DNA of 64,000 bases, taken from the NCBI GenBank assembly GCA_020283715.1, contig JAIQCW010000234.1, forward strand, positions 1-64,000, read 5' to 3'. This document shows, piece after piece, positions 11,450-21,599 of the stretch (position 1 is its first letter; the number at the start of each line of letters is the position of its first letter). Made by a program: the position numbers and the translations under genes. The stretch is from Cytauxzoon felis (taxonomy: Eukaryota > Apicomplexa > Aconoidasida > Piroplasmida > Theileriidae). The notes beneath the pieces were generated by a model that did not search any database, was not told where the DNA came from, and saw only the letters and a program-made list of their open reading frames with translations.

Positions 11450-12226
11450 TTACATTGGTGTGGTTTCAATTTCGTGTATGTGCCTTATATTATGCTCCAG
11501 TGTGTTGAGTGTGTTTGATACTTGTAGGAATGTTTGATTGATATTATCTATATCTTGCTTGAGTTGTGCAGGTATGGCTTTGATAATATTTTCTGAGTTC
11601 CTTGGTGTGTTGCCAAGTAGATGTTCCCTTAATGATTTGTAATTTTCGCTGTAAAAGTTAAGTAGTTCTGTTGATGATAACTTCCTTTGTTCTCTTAACA
11701 TAGTAGCGTTCTTCAAATAACTTTTAAGTATCAAATCAACATCGTTCCTCATTTCATTATAATTCTTGGTGATCGATTCGTGATTCTCATTGATCCAATT
11801 TATGAGTTTTTCTTCTAGATTTTTCAAGACATTATCAACTTCATTTGTTGTCTTTGTTAGATTTAATAGCAACTCTTGTAGTTTTATTATCCACTCCTCC
11901 CTCTTATCCTTCAACAATTGCGTAAATGTTACCTCTAGATTTTCTGATCGTGTAGTCAGTTGTGATATCCACTTGTTGATGAAATTATTTGATACAACTG
12001 AAAATGCTTCATTTAATGTTCTAACATCGCAGTTCAAGTGTCTAGTTAATGCACATTCGCTACAAAAACAACCTTCACCAGTCATACAGTCCAAGCAAAA
12101 ATACTGTATGGGTAGATTGTAATGATGTGGACATCTAGCATTTTCTATAGTAACAAAGCTACCATTAGAATTGGTCCATTCAATATTATTAGGCTGTCTA
12201 TTAATAACTCTCTCATCATTAGACAT
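11450..12226 (-). CDS. B-box zinc-finger coiled-coil protein (TRIM-like, no RING)
   Basis: 258 residues. A cysteine/histidine cluster at about residues 32-70 (CPHHYN, YFCLDCMTGEG, CFCSECALTRHLNC) fits a B-box zinc finger. The rest, about residues 75-255, is predicted by eye to be a long coiled coil (LEVTFTQLLKDKREEW, VDNVLKNLEEKLINW, LKQDIDNINQTFLQV). No RING domain precedes it and no SPRY domain follows. B-box/coiled-coil proteins usually self-assemble and act as scaffolds; the partner here is unknown. Single exon, ATG at 12226, no repeat insertion. Confidence 0.65.
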   Translation of the reverse strand: MSNDERVINRQPNNIEWTNSNGSFVTIENARCPHHYNLPIQYFCLDCMTGEGCFCSECALTRHLNCDVRTLNEAFSVVSNNFINKWISQLTTRSENLEVTFTQLLKDKREEWIIKLQELLLNLTKTTNEVDNVLKNLEEKLINWINENHESITKNYNEMRNDVDLILKSYLKNATMLREQRKLSSTELLNFYSENYKSLREHLLGNTPRNSENIIKAIPAQLKQDIDNINQTFLQVSNTLNTLEHNIRHIHEIETTPM

Positions 12227-12453
12227 TTTTATACCGAATATTACATGTTAAATTAAATTATAATCATTACTGCAATAAATGTGCGCTTAGGTACTACATG
12301 CCTAGTAGTAATCACTTTCTCAATGTGTATATGTGACCCACACATTTTCATCGACGAGGTCGAAAATGTCTAAACTAAACTCATGATTTATAGTTAATAT
12401 TTAATAAAGACTAGAGGAAATATGATTTTTTCAAAAAGAATTTGGATATTAAA

Positions 12454-14613
12454 ATGGTTGGTCTATTTTGGCGCAAAAATAAATCAAGTGATAAAAACAT
12501 CACGGCCAATAGTAGTATCGATACAATCGACATAATTGAAGATAAATATGAATATCCATACGAAAATACTACAAATAAACATACACATCTTAAGAATACA
12601 GACACCACAATCGCCAACAAATATCCTTCACCTGAGGTCCAATTCTACTCTCCTTCCACTAAGCGTGGAGCCTCCTCCAATTACCTATCTCTAAAGAGTA
12701 GAGCCACTCCCGGAGATCGTGGCGGAGGTGATGGTGGTGAGGATGTAACCTCAAGTGGAAGTGGACTACCCGTAGCTGATCTCAGGGAAGCGGAGGGACA
12801 ACTAAATAAAGAAGGCACCACGCCTAGTGGGAAGACCTCAAGTGGAGAGGCTGACGTCAGGATTGTAACCTCAGGTGGAGGTGGGAATATTTTGAATGGA
12901 TTATTTACGGGTGTGCAACAATATTCTAGATTGGGTATAGATTATGATGGAATGAATGATAATTATACATTATTGGATGATGGTGATGATGAGTTATTAT
13001 TGAAATCATTGGTTGATATGTATGAGTATAGTGAGGATAATAGATCTGCTCGTTCTACTGTATATCGTCATGTATTTGGTATGTTTGATAGTGATAATAT
13101 AACAACTGGACGTAAACAATCGAAATTAATTCTTTATATTATGATTATTATATTAATATCTAATCCTATTATCGGTATTTATAATATGTATAACTTCACT
13201 AATTGGAAACCTTGGTCCAATCCCAATAATATTTCTAATTTTAATTTTAGTCTTGTAGACTCTACACCTGTAGTTACAACATCACACTCTCTTGTAACTC
13301 CATCTGAGGTCCAATCCAACTCTTCTTCCACTCGCCGTAGAGGCTCTCCACTTGAAGTTAGTCCTGCCGTCAGCTCTTCCAATTTGTTATCTCTAAAGAG
13401 TAAAGCCACTCCCGGAGATCGTGGCAGTGGTGATGGTAGTGATTGGACCTCAAGTGGAATGAAGACTAGCACTGGACCTCAAGTGGAACCCGTAGCTGAT
13501 CTCAGGGAAGCGGAGGGACAACTAAATATAAGAGCTCCATGCAATGGAAAGAAAGGACCTCAGGTGGAAGCTGACGGCATGATGAAAAGAGGTGGATTGG
13601 AGCTCGGGTGGAAGAGGAGTAAAGAAGACAAAGAAAGTTCTTCAAGTATAGCTACATCTAGATGGATTAACATAATGGATTTATTGAATTGGGTTTCATC
13701 TATATTACCCGTAGCTGATCTCAGGGAAGCGAAGGGACAACTAAATAGAGAAGGCCACCACGGCGAGTGGGAAGTCAAGGATAGGACCTCAAGTGGAGAA
13801 GCTGACGTTAGGAATTTAACCTCAGGTGGAAGACAAGATATATTAGAAGGATTAGATATTGATGGTATAAGATTATATGAATTAGAATTATATAGTAGGA
13901 TAATATCAAGTGATGTATATAGGTATGCATTTTATGAGATATTTGGTGAATTAATATTTGTAATGGCTAGTATAATAATAATAACAATATTTCGTTTACG
14001 TTGTGGTAATTATAAAGTACAATTAATATTTCCATGTTTAGCATTAATATATATAGTAATATATAAATTATTAGCATTTTATATATTAATAAATAGTATA
14101 AAATATATATTAATAATAATATTAATAAATAATAATTTAATATATAATATGATACCAAATTTTATAATAAATATAATAAATATAAATGATATTAATATAA
14201 ATAATAAATTACATTATAATATATTAAAATTATTATATAATTTAGATAATTATACATTAAATTGGTTAATTATTTATTGTATTGAAAATATTTATATTAC
14301 AATTTCTGATATTATTGAATTATTTTTTATTTTATATAATTTTATTATTAGATTTTATAAAAAAATTATTAATAAACATGATTTATCTTATTATACTTTA
14401 AATTCTATTAATGATATCAATTATAATACTAATTTCTGTAATTCTTGCCCATATATATTATTAGATACATTACCTACTAGTAATACTGAAAATTATATCT
14501 ATAATATGTATAATAATCATGGTAATATCGGTACTTATCTTAATAATGTTAATATATATGATTATCAAAAACATCTCAATAAATTCTCACCATACTATCT
14601 TAATAAAAACTAA
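12454..14613 (+). CDS. Large multi-pass membrane protein with three in-frame repeat insertions
   Basis: About 719 residues; I recognise no family. ATG at 12454 (MVGLFWRKNK) is preferred; the open frame upstream starts only with TTG. Hydrophobic segments lie near residues 226-250 (LYIMIIILISNPIIGIY), 505-525 (LIFVMASIIIITIF), 535-560 and 565-590, with a very AT-rich, Asn/Ile-rich C-terminal third. Three repeat copies are read in frame between soluble stretches (12629-12878, 13300-13611, 13708-13829). They add roughly 230 residues, so the ancestral protein was nearer 490. The divergent neighbour at 11450-12226 leaves a short shared promoter region at 12227-12453. Confidence 0.6.
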   Translation: MVGLFWRKNKSSDKNITANSSIDTIDIIEDKYEYPYENTTNKHTHLKNTDTTIANKYPSPEVQFYSPSTKRGASSNYLSLKSRATPGDRGGGDGGEDVTSSGSGLPVADLREAEGQLNKEGTTPSGKTSSGEADVRIVTSGGGGNILNGLFTGVQQYSRLGIDYDGMNDNYTLLDDGDDELLLKSLVDMYEYSEDNRSARSTVYRHVFGMFDSDNITTGRKQSKLILYIMIIILISNPIIGIYNMYNFTNWKPWSNPNNISNFNFSLVDSTPVVTTSHSLVTPSEVQSNSSSTRRRGSPLEVSPAVSSSNLLSLKSKATPGDRGSGDGSDWTSSGMKTSTGPQVEPVADLREAEGQLNIRAPCNGKKGPQVEADGMMKRGGLELGWKRSKEDKESSSSIATSRWINIMDLLNWVSSILPVADLREAKGQLNREGHHGEWEVKDRTSSGEADVRNLTSGGRQDILEGLDIDGIRLYELELYSRIISSDVYRYAFYEIFGELIFVMASIIIITIFRLRCGNYKVQLIFPCLALIYIVIYKLLAFYILINSIKYILIIILINNNLIYNMIPNFIINIININDININNKLHYNILKLLYNLDNYTLNWLIIYCIENIYITISDIIELFFILYNFIIRFYKKIINKHDLSYYTLNSINDINYNTNFCNSCPYILLDTLPTSNTENYIYNMYNNHGNIGTYLNNVNIYDYQKHLNKFSPYYLNKN
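12629..12878 (+). repeat. Palindromic repeat, full unit, in exon
   Basis: In the N-terminal soluble part of the membrane protein; pin A is in its CCACTAAGCGTGG and CCACGCCTAGTGG forms. Read in frame. Confidence 0.9.
13300..13611 (+). repeat. Palindromic repeat, full unit, in exon
   Basis: Follows the first membrane segment. It carries the side module CTCCATGCAATGGAAAG, which recurs near 14750, 52785 and 60575. Read in frame. Confidence 0.9.
13708..13829 (+). repeat. Palindromic repeat, right half only, in exon
   Basis: R-core, reversed pin A, bracket, pin B and final bracket, with no L-core. Shows that half units exist on their own inside coding sequence. Confidence 0.8.
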
Positions 14614-14679
14614 TCGCACTCTTAATCAATCCCTAATCTCATACTCTTTATCATTCATATTTATCACTCTCTTCGTCCT

Positions 14680-14817
14680 CCACTTGAGGTCCAATCCACC
14701 TCTTTTCATCCTACCGTCAGCTTCCACCTGAGGTCCTTTCTTTCCATTGCATGGAGCTCTTCTATTTACTTCCCCTTCCAGCTCCCGTAGATCGCTTCCA
14801 GGTTCCACCTGAGGTTA
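14680..14817 (-). repeat. Palindromic repeat, right half only, intergenic
   Basis: Reverse-orientation half unit with the R-core form AGCTCCCGTAGATCGC and the side module CATTGCATGGAGC; bracketed at both ends. Confidence 0.8.
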
Positions 14818-15066
14818 ATTTCTAATCTCGTCGAGATAAGACTAAAGTGATGATATTCATGTTGAAGGGATAACTCAATGAATATAAATTGGAATGAAGG
14901 AAGGATGATAATATTAAATACAATCATCAAAGTCCTCTTCAATGAAGTATTGACATCAGAAATACATCCAATATCCATTGAGATATTTTCATTAGTTTCC
15001 TCAGAAATTCAGGATTTCCTTGAGATTTTCGAGGTAAAAATGAAGTTAGTGAAATTAGTAGTGATG

Positions 15067-15169
15067 TAACCTCAAGTGGAAAACCCGCAGCTGATCTCAG
15101 GGAAGCGAAGGGGGAAGTAAATAAAGGAGCTGACGGCAGGACGAAGGAAAGGTTTTAACCTCAGGTGGA
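15067..15169 (+). repeat. Palindromic repeat, right half only, intergenic
   Basis: R-core GCTGATCTCAGGGAAGC plus reversed pin B GCTGACGGCAGG between two brackets. Opposite in orientation to the half unit at 14680-14817. Confidence 0.8.
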
Positions 15170-15294
15170 ACTGTAAGATGAGGAGTAGAGTGTATTTAGA
15201 ATGTTAATGAATTATAAGTGTATGAAATTGAATTATTTATAATGAGATTTGATCATACTGCATTAAAATGATTGTTTGTAAAGTTGATAAAATT

Positions 15295-16106
15295 TTATAG
15301 GAAAATAAGACCGAATGTAAAACCAGTAATAACACCTGATGTAGCAGATGATAATTGTGATTCAGTTAATGAATTACATAAAAATGTATTGAAAAATCTC
15401 ATTTTATTAACCTCATAAAAATCATTCAATGATTTCATAAAACCATTAGATGATTCAAAATGATCTTTCATATAATTACATATCTTATCCCAATCAACCT
15501 TTATATAACCATACTTATTCGTCAACTATAATAATTATATCAAACATAATCATAAATGAACCGATATCCACTCGAGGCCCAATCCACTCCACCTGAGGTT
15601 ACAACCACCGTTGGTCTTGCAGACAGCTCTTCCAATTACCTATCCCTGAAGGGTAGAGCCACTCCCAGAGATCGTGGCGAAGATAAGGAGGATAAGGATA
15701 TGACTTCAAGTGGAAGTGGACTACCTGGAAGCGATCTACGGGAGCTGGAAGGGGAACTAAATAGAAGAGCTGACGGCAGGACTGACCTCGGGTGGAAGTA
15801 TAGTTGGATTGGACATCGGATGGATTAGTTTCAGTATTTAAAATCATTATTATTTTGTTTATAACTTACCATGAGTAGGCAAATACCACCGGATGCGGAT
15901 AGGAAAATGGCTCGTATAGTTTTGGTAACGACTAGACTTAATCCGGCTCCGAATGCTAAACCACCGATAAATGACGATAGACAGAATTCATGTGATGATT
16001 TAGAGAATCCAAATAATTTACCAACGAAACATTCTACAGTTTTTGAATTTTTCTCTTCAGAATTCATTTCTTCTGGTCCTTCAGCTGTTTTATTTGAATT
16101 TTTCAT
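15295..16106 (-). CDS. FUN14-domain protein (FUNDC family), mitochondrial outer membrane
   Basis: Two exons, 16106-15870 and 15525-15295, in phase, give 155 residues. Exon 1 encodes hydrophobic Gly/Ala-rich segments (FIGGLAFGAGLSLVVTK, AIFLSASGGICLLMV). Exon 2 starts with GYIKVDWDKI, the diagnostic block of FUN14 proteins, and ends with the third hydrophobic segment GVITGFTFGLIFL. Animal members are mitophagy receptors; the role in piroplasms is not known. The charged N-terminus (SNKTAEGPEEMNSEEKNSK) shows no obvious LC3-interacting motif. The intron 15526-15869 (GTAAGT...TATAG) holds a repeat antisense to the gene. Confidence 0.85.
15568..15823 (+). repeat. Palindromic repeat, full unit, in intron of FUN14 gene
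   Basis: Antisense to its host. R-core is the GCGATCTACGGGAGCTGG form. It is almost a copy of the reversed unit at 19961-20192, down to the linker GATAAGGAGGATAAGGATA. Confidence 0.9.
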
Positions 16107-16291
16107 GATGATTACAGAAAATTTATATATTAATTAACTGAAAATATAAAAAAATCTTGGAACAAATGGTGAATAATAAGAATAAAAGTTTACTAAAAGA
16201 CAAAAAAGGCATGATGCATTAGAGAACTGGGGTCTAGCAATGTACATAAATTGTTCAAATTAATAGGAAAAAAAATTAGTAAAAATACAAA

Positions 16292-18734
16292 TTAGAAACC
16301 CCTAGTAGACATGTGACCGAAATCGAAATTGTTAAACTCATCTATCAACTCATTTAAATCCTCCCTAGCACGTACACCAGCATCCTTTTCTTCATCCTTT
16401 TCAACATTAGTATCATATCTTCCACTTGATGCCCTTTCTTTCCACTCTCTATCCAACCTTGGTTCGTCTTGTGTACTGCTTCCTCTATTTACCTCCCCTT
16501 TCACTTCCCTGAGATCAGCTACGGGTTCAACTCGAGGTCCAGTACCACTATTCATTCCACTCGCCGTGGTGGCTTCTCTATTTACCTCACCTCGACTCCC
16601 ATAGATCGTCTCGGGTACTTTGCCACGATCTCCGGGAGTGGCTTTACTCTTTAGAGATAGGTAATTAGAAGAGCTGACGGCAGGACTGACCTCGGCTGGA
16701 GAGCTCTCTGCAAGAGAATGCGAGGTTGAATGACCTACAGTGGAGGCGAGTGGAACAGATGTTGTATTGAAAGCGATGGTATTGAGATCATCGAAGTAGT
16801 CAATTTTGGAATCTGAGGTACAGTGTGTTTTATTATTATTATTATTATTCCAATGATTGGCAAAGTCATCAATATCATTTTTGATTGATGAATTATTATT
16901 TCTAGTATTGAAATCAAAATCAAATAGATCAATTTCATCATCTTGTTCATATTTCTCTATATTTTTACTAAAAAATTCATCTTCATCAGCTTCACCACCA
17001 TCAGATGATTCTAAATTCAATAGATTTATATCATTATCTTGTTGTTTATCTGTATATGATTGTAAAATTTTACCAGCTGATAATGATAATTCTAAATGTG
17101 TACTTATAGCATCATTTAAATTTAACATTTTCTCTAATAATCTTGAATTATTATCATTTGTATCATTACCCAATATATTTATACATGAAATTATCTTATC
17201 TTTAGTACATCTTAAATAATTAATACATCTATCATATTCTTCACCTCTATCTAATGTAGATAATCTTTGTACAATCGATAATAAATTATCCAACTCATCA
17301 GGTGATAATGGTAATCTTATACCTGATGATGATAAAAAATTTGATCTCATAGATGGTGATCTACTAGATAATATTGCAACCGGCATATCCTTATTTATCT
17401 TCAATTTATCTGCTGAATCCGTTAAAGGAAATTTTATACCACGAGATCTCATATCCTTATAACCTTCAAAAAATACAGGAAAATTAGGCAAATCCAACAA
17501 AAATACATCTATAATTATCAAATATTAAATTTATATATTCAAATGCCATCGAAAATTATATCCACATTTTCCAACCGATGTCCAATCCAACTCCCCTCCT
17601 ACTGCCGTAGAGGCTCTCCACTTGAGGTCCAATCAACCCCTCTTCGTCCTGCCGTCAGCTCTCTATTTACCTATCCCTAAAGGGTGGAGCCACTCCCGGA
17701 GATCGTGGCGGAGGTGTATGTGATGATGTAACCTCAAGTGGAACCTGGAAGCGATCTACGGGAGCTGGAAGGGGAAGTAATTAGAAGAGCTGTCTGCAAG
17801 ACAAAGGTAAGTTGGATTGGACCTCAAGTGTAATGATTAGTGGAAAATAGATGGTATAATCTTCGATGTAGGTAGAATGTGATATTAACTTCAACATACC
17901 ATACCAGAGTTGTATCATATAGAGTGTTTTCGATTTAAAGACGTGAATTCTTGGATCGGTTGAGATTCCTGGGTGTACATAGGCGGTTTTGCCTAATAAT
18001 TTTGTGATTTGTTTGCGCATATCGGCGGCGATGGAATGTTTCATGGTGGTCATGAAGATTAATCTTCTTAATGTTCTCATGCATGCTTTAGTCATTAGGG
18101 ATAGAAAATATGGTCCCATTCTTTCTACACAACTGCTTAATAATTCAAGCGAGAGGATTATTTCTTCGGGATGTTTAGTAGTGCGCATACGCCATGTAAC
18201 AAATTTAATGATAAAAATGCAACAATCTCTACGTCCAATGACGTAAGATAATACCTTTTCTAAAAGAAATGTATTTATTATAGATAATTTATCTATTGAT
18301 TCTTTTGTAGGAGCACCAAATTTATCACGTTCCAATTGTATATCCATGGGCTGAGTATTCGACCAAGTAAGCATTCTTTCTATAACGGCTACTAATTCAC
18401 GGTGTGATGATATATTTTCTGTTGATATAGAAAGGCGATCAGCTATATTTTTCAATGAGTTGGGATTGTTGGCAATCTCAGCTTGACGTTGAGCAACACC
18501 CTCTCTATATGAATGTATAGCAGATGACGCAGCAGTTACACCATTATGGGACAAATTTATGATTTTATTTGTTATGTTCTTAGCACAGTTTAATGATGCT
18601 TCTTTTAATGATCGTAAATTGATGCCCTGACTAGAGTACCTATTATGGGTACTGCTACGCTTTGGTGAAGTGTTATATAATGGTTGAGTATTTCTACTAA
18701 TATTACGACGATAAGCACCTTCATCAGTTACCAT
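16292..18734 (-). CDS. VHS and GAT domain protein (TOM1-like ubiquitin sorting adaptor)
   Basis: Two exons, 18734-17900 and 17508-16292, join in phase to give about 683 residues. A VHS domain spans the junction: IDKLSIINTFLLEKV, LELLSSCVERMG, IRKQ-like MRKQITKLLG and IQLWY in exon 1, then DLPNFPVFFEGYKDMRSRG in exon 2, the usual VHS end. A GAT-like three-helix region follows (LSPDELDNLLSIVQRLS, LLEKMLNLNDAISTHLEL). The N-terminus has an additional helix-rich stretch of about 100 residues. TOM1/GGA proteins bind ubiquitinated cargo on endosomes. A repeat copy is read in frame near the C-terminus (16422-16753). The intron 17509-17899 contains another, antisense, copy. Confidence 0.8.
16422..16753 (-). 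repeat. Palindromic repeat, full unit, in exon of VHS gene
   Basis: The only exonic copy in a minus-strand gene; it too is inverted so that it is sense to its host and read in the usual frame. Carries the ETIYGSRGE cargo. Confidence 0.9.
17573..17831 (+). repeat. Palindromic repeat, full unit, in intron of VHS gene
   Basis: Antisense to its host. R-core is the GCGATCTACGGGAGCTGG form. The host thus carries one exonic sense copy and one intronic antisense copy. Confidence 0.9.
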
Positions 18735-19184
18735 TATAGTAATTTAGGATATGTACATGAATGATTAATATATTCCCCCAATTATTATTGTGTATTTATG
18801 TATGCGCGTCGTGAACACCATTTTTAACCAAATATACTCAAAATCTCAAAAAATCGACAACACATGTAAATTATATTAATAAATTATTGATTTGATTTAA
18901 TGATTGATATCGTTTCGTGATTTTAAGTAAATTTTAATCTTTAACCAGACTGAGTAAAAACGCGTCAGTCTTAGTTGATTTGTGCACTAATTTACAATTT
19001 TAATACTTAATTTACAGAGTAATTAATATAATTTATGTATTTAGTACTAATAACCCAGTTTATAAAATTTTTATGTCAAAATCTAAATGGACAGTATGCA
19101 GTAGATTCCATACACTCGGAGTGTATAGTGTATTGATGATGGGTGTAAAATGTTATAATTGACAAAATCGCAATTTTCCAGGCG
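18735..19184. other. Divergent promoter region, 450 bases
   Basis: Separates the VHS gene (minus) from the next gene (plus). AT-rich, no repeat copy, no gene seen. Probably holds both promoters. Confidence 0.5.
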
Positions 19185-20771
19185 ATGGAGGAATCTATTA
19201 AAGAATTGTTGCAGGAATTGATAGCTAAGGTGGAAAGTGACCAATTATCTACGTCTAGTGAAGAGAATGTGAGTATTGAAGATGATGTTTTAATATCTAT
19301 TATTCAGGCCAATCCATCAGTCTCAAGTATAAATCAGGAGGAAATCGCAGTTAAAGATGTGGAATTCTATGAGTTACCGAGTGCAAATAATAATTTCTCT
19401 GATGGCTATGATGAAGAAGATATTAATATGAGTCTGGACAAAACAGATTTTGATATTAAAGATACTATGATTCAGGATGATTTTTATAATTCCAATGATC
19501 TTATCCATCGTAATATAAATCCTGTGGGCACATCAGCTGGTATAAATGATAATGTCAATGGATCCATTGATAATGAACAACCATTGTCTGAGGACGTACG
19601 GAATTTGTTATTTAGCCATTTCCCTAAATATCTGGGTACTAAGTTCCGTTTCAAAGTTGGCGAACTTGTATATCTACAATGGCATGATGAATTATGTCTC
19701 GTGGTGATCAATTTCGCATCACAGAAACTCGTAGCGTGCAATGGTATTTTTAATTCCTGGATCATTAACAATAAAATTATACAGACAATACATTCTACGA
19801 AAAAGATGATAGTGATGATTATGAAGGTGTTAGAAGTACTATCGAGACTAGCAAGACACAAATTCTAGACTGTTCCAAAATTCCCGTATGTTTTATACAT
19901 TATAAACTATATCGAATATCCGATATACTATATCTTTATTTTCCATTGCATGAGCATTCTCCACCTGAGGTCGTCTTGCAGACAGCTCTTCTAATTACTT
20001 CCCCTTCCAGCTCCCGTAGATCGCTTCCAGGTAGTCCACTTCCACTTGAGGTCATATCCTTATCCTCCTTATCTTCGCCACGATCTCTGGGAGTGGCTCT
20101 ACCCTTCAGGGATAGGTAATTGGAAGAGCTGTCTGCAAGACCAACGGTAGAGGTGAGTGGAACCGTAGATGATAGTGACAGGACCTCGAGTGTATTGAGC
20201 ATTGTATTCATTTTGGTTGTGATATTTATATATTGTATGATTATAATGATTATAGGGTGTGAGGCGTACGGTATGGTTGCATGATAATAATGAAAATTTA
20301 TTTACGGATGTTGATTCACATAATTTGTATTCTCGTTTGAATGCATTGAAGCCGATGAGGTTATCATTTTCTAATGATGAGGATTATGATTATAAATTTC
20401 CAAAGGATGATTATGAGTCATTATTAGAGCCAGAAGCTCGTAGAATGGTTATGAGATATTATTTTATACCAATTTATTATGTTACATTTCCTGGTTATAA
20501 AAGGAAATGTGCTAAAACATTTAGATTTTGGGTTAAAGAAAAGGATTTGATTAAATTTAATAGTGTTAAATGGCATAATAGACTTAGTATGAAACCAGAA
20601 ATTAATTTAAATATAGATTCTGGTAAAACTAAACATGATCGTACATGGTGTAAAAGAGATGTTGAACCTGTCAATGAATACGTCTATAGTGTCAAGCATA
20701 ATAGATACTTCTATGAAGTCGTATCAGGATTCTACTCATCTGGTATGTTTATACAATATAAACACGACTAA
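19185..20771 (+). CDS. Unrecognised protein, exons 1-3
   Basis: ATG at 19185. Exons 19185-19743, 19785-19885 and 20256-20742 (or to the stop at 20771) join in phase. The 41-base intron 19744-19784 (GTATTT...TACAG) removes a stop. The N-terminal 130 residues are acidic and Ser/Asn-rich. The middle has a compact block (LFSHFPKYLGTKFRF, then KVGELVYLQWHDELCLVVI) that could be a small beta-barrel, Tudor-like at a guess. Exon 3 is Tyr/Trp/Lys-rich (MRYYFIPIYYVTFPGYKRK). No family recognised. Intron 2 (19886-20255) holds an antisense repeat. A consensus donor GTATGTTTATAC at 20743 lies in phase with the acceptor at 22949, so exon 4 may be at 22950. Confidence 0.6.
19943..20192 (-). repeat. Palindromic repeat, full unit, in intron
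   Basis: Antisense to its host. Starts with the side module TTCCATTGCATG and shares its linker and R-core form with the unit at 15568-15823, suggesting a recent common source. Confidence 0.9.
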
Positions 20772-20781
20772 TTAACCATTG

Positions 20782-20995
20782 TCCATTTAACTTGAGATCC
20801 TCAACTTGTCCTACAGAGTACTCTCCACCTGAGGTCCAATCCAACTCTCTTCGTCTTTCAGACAGCTCTTCTCCACTCTAGATCCAATCCAACTCCTCAC
20901 CACTCGCCGTGGAGGCTTCTTCCAATTACCTATCTCTAAAGAGTAGAGCCACACCCAGAGATCGTGGCCGAAGTTTATATATAACCTAAGGTGTA
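20782..20995 (+). repeat. Palindromic repeat, left half plus decayed end
   Basis: Has brackets, pin A and L-core, with no clear R-core. Lies just upstream of the broken membrane-protein copies and inside the proposed large intron 20743-22949. Confidence 0.75.
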
Positions 20996-21025
20996 ATGGA
21001 TAGATGAATTGCAATATCAAGTGCG

Positions 21026-21588
21026 ATAGCAGTGTTTGTTCTGTTCAATGAACTAGCCAAAGATTCTTCCAGTGGTCAACCAAGACCTAATGAAACTCTT
21101 AATAATGCGTTAATTAGTAGTGGCGTACTCCTTGCATCATTATTGATTATTTTTGATGTTGTTTTTGTACCTTCTGCAGAATATTCAAATATACTGCCAA
21201 TAGTACTCGGATTCTTGACTTTCGGATTTCTTGCGGCAATAGTTTCCGCAGTCACCGCAGACTCTGGTATAAAGAAATTATTTGCAGGTGATACAAATGC
21301 CGGTGCGGATTGGTCTCCTATTTTAATGTTGGCGTATTCAATGGGTCTTGTTTATTTTTTACCCTCTAAAAATTTCCAATATTGGATATTGATTTTGATC
21401 CCGGAACGAAGGATGCATATGTATTTGGACCAAATAGGAGGTGGTATCATAATCCTTCCGATAGAAATCATGGACCTGCCGCTAATGAGGCTAATAAAAG
21501 TAATACTAGCCCTAGTGATTTTACTGATCATAATCATGCATGGTGGCATCTTACGTGGATACTCACCATTCCTTCCTATGGACCATAG
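21026..21588 (+). pseudogene. Broken membrane-protein gene, copy 1
   Basis: A frame open from 21026 encodes two or three membrane segments (ALISSGVLLASLLIIFDVV, ILPIVLGFLTFGFLAAIV) and a soluble link. The matching C-terminal domain (LDIDFDPG, VFGPNRRWYHNP, HAWWHLTWIL) lies in another frame from about 21379, with no GT..AG intron between. No ATG starts the first frame. The same domain pair recurs directly downstream, so this is one of two tandem paralogues. The family is not one I can name; Theileria Tpr/Tar-like membrane proteins are a possibility. Frame break and missing start suggest a decayed copy. Confidence 0.5.
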
Positions 21589-21599
21589 ATCAATGTTGG

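Larger units (their letters stand above)
14614..15294. other. Intergenic region between convergent genes, with two half-repeats
   Basis: Lies between the 3' ends of the membrane-protein gene and the FUN14 gene. It holds two right-half repeat fragments in opposite orientations (14680-14817 and 15067-15169), flanking about 250 unique bases with no gene I can support. Confidence 0.6.
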
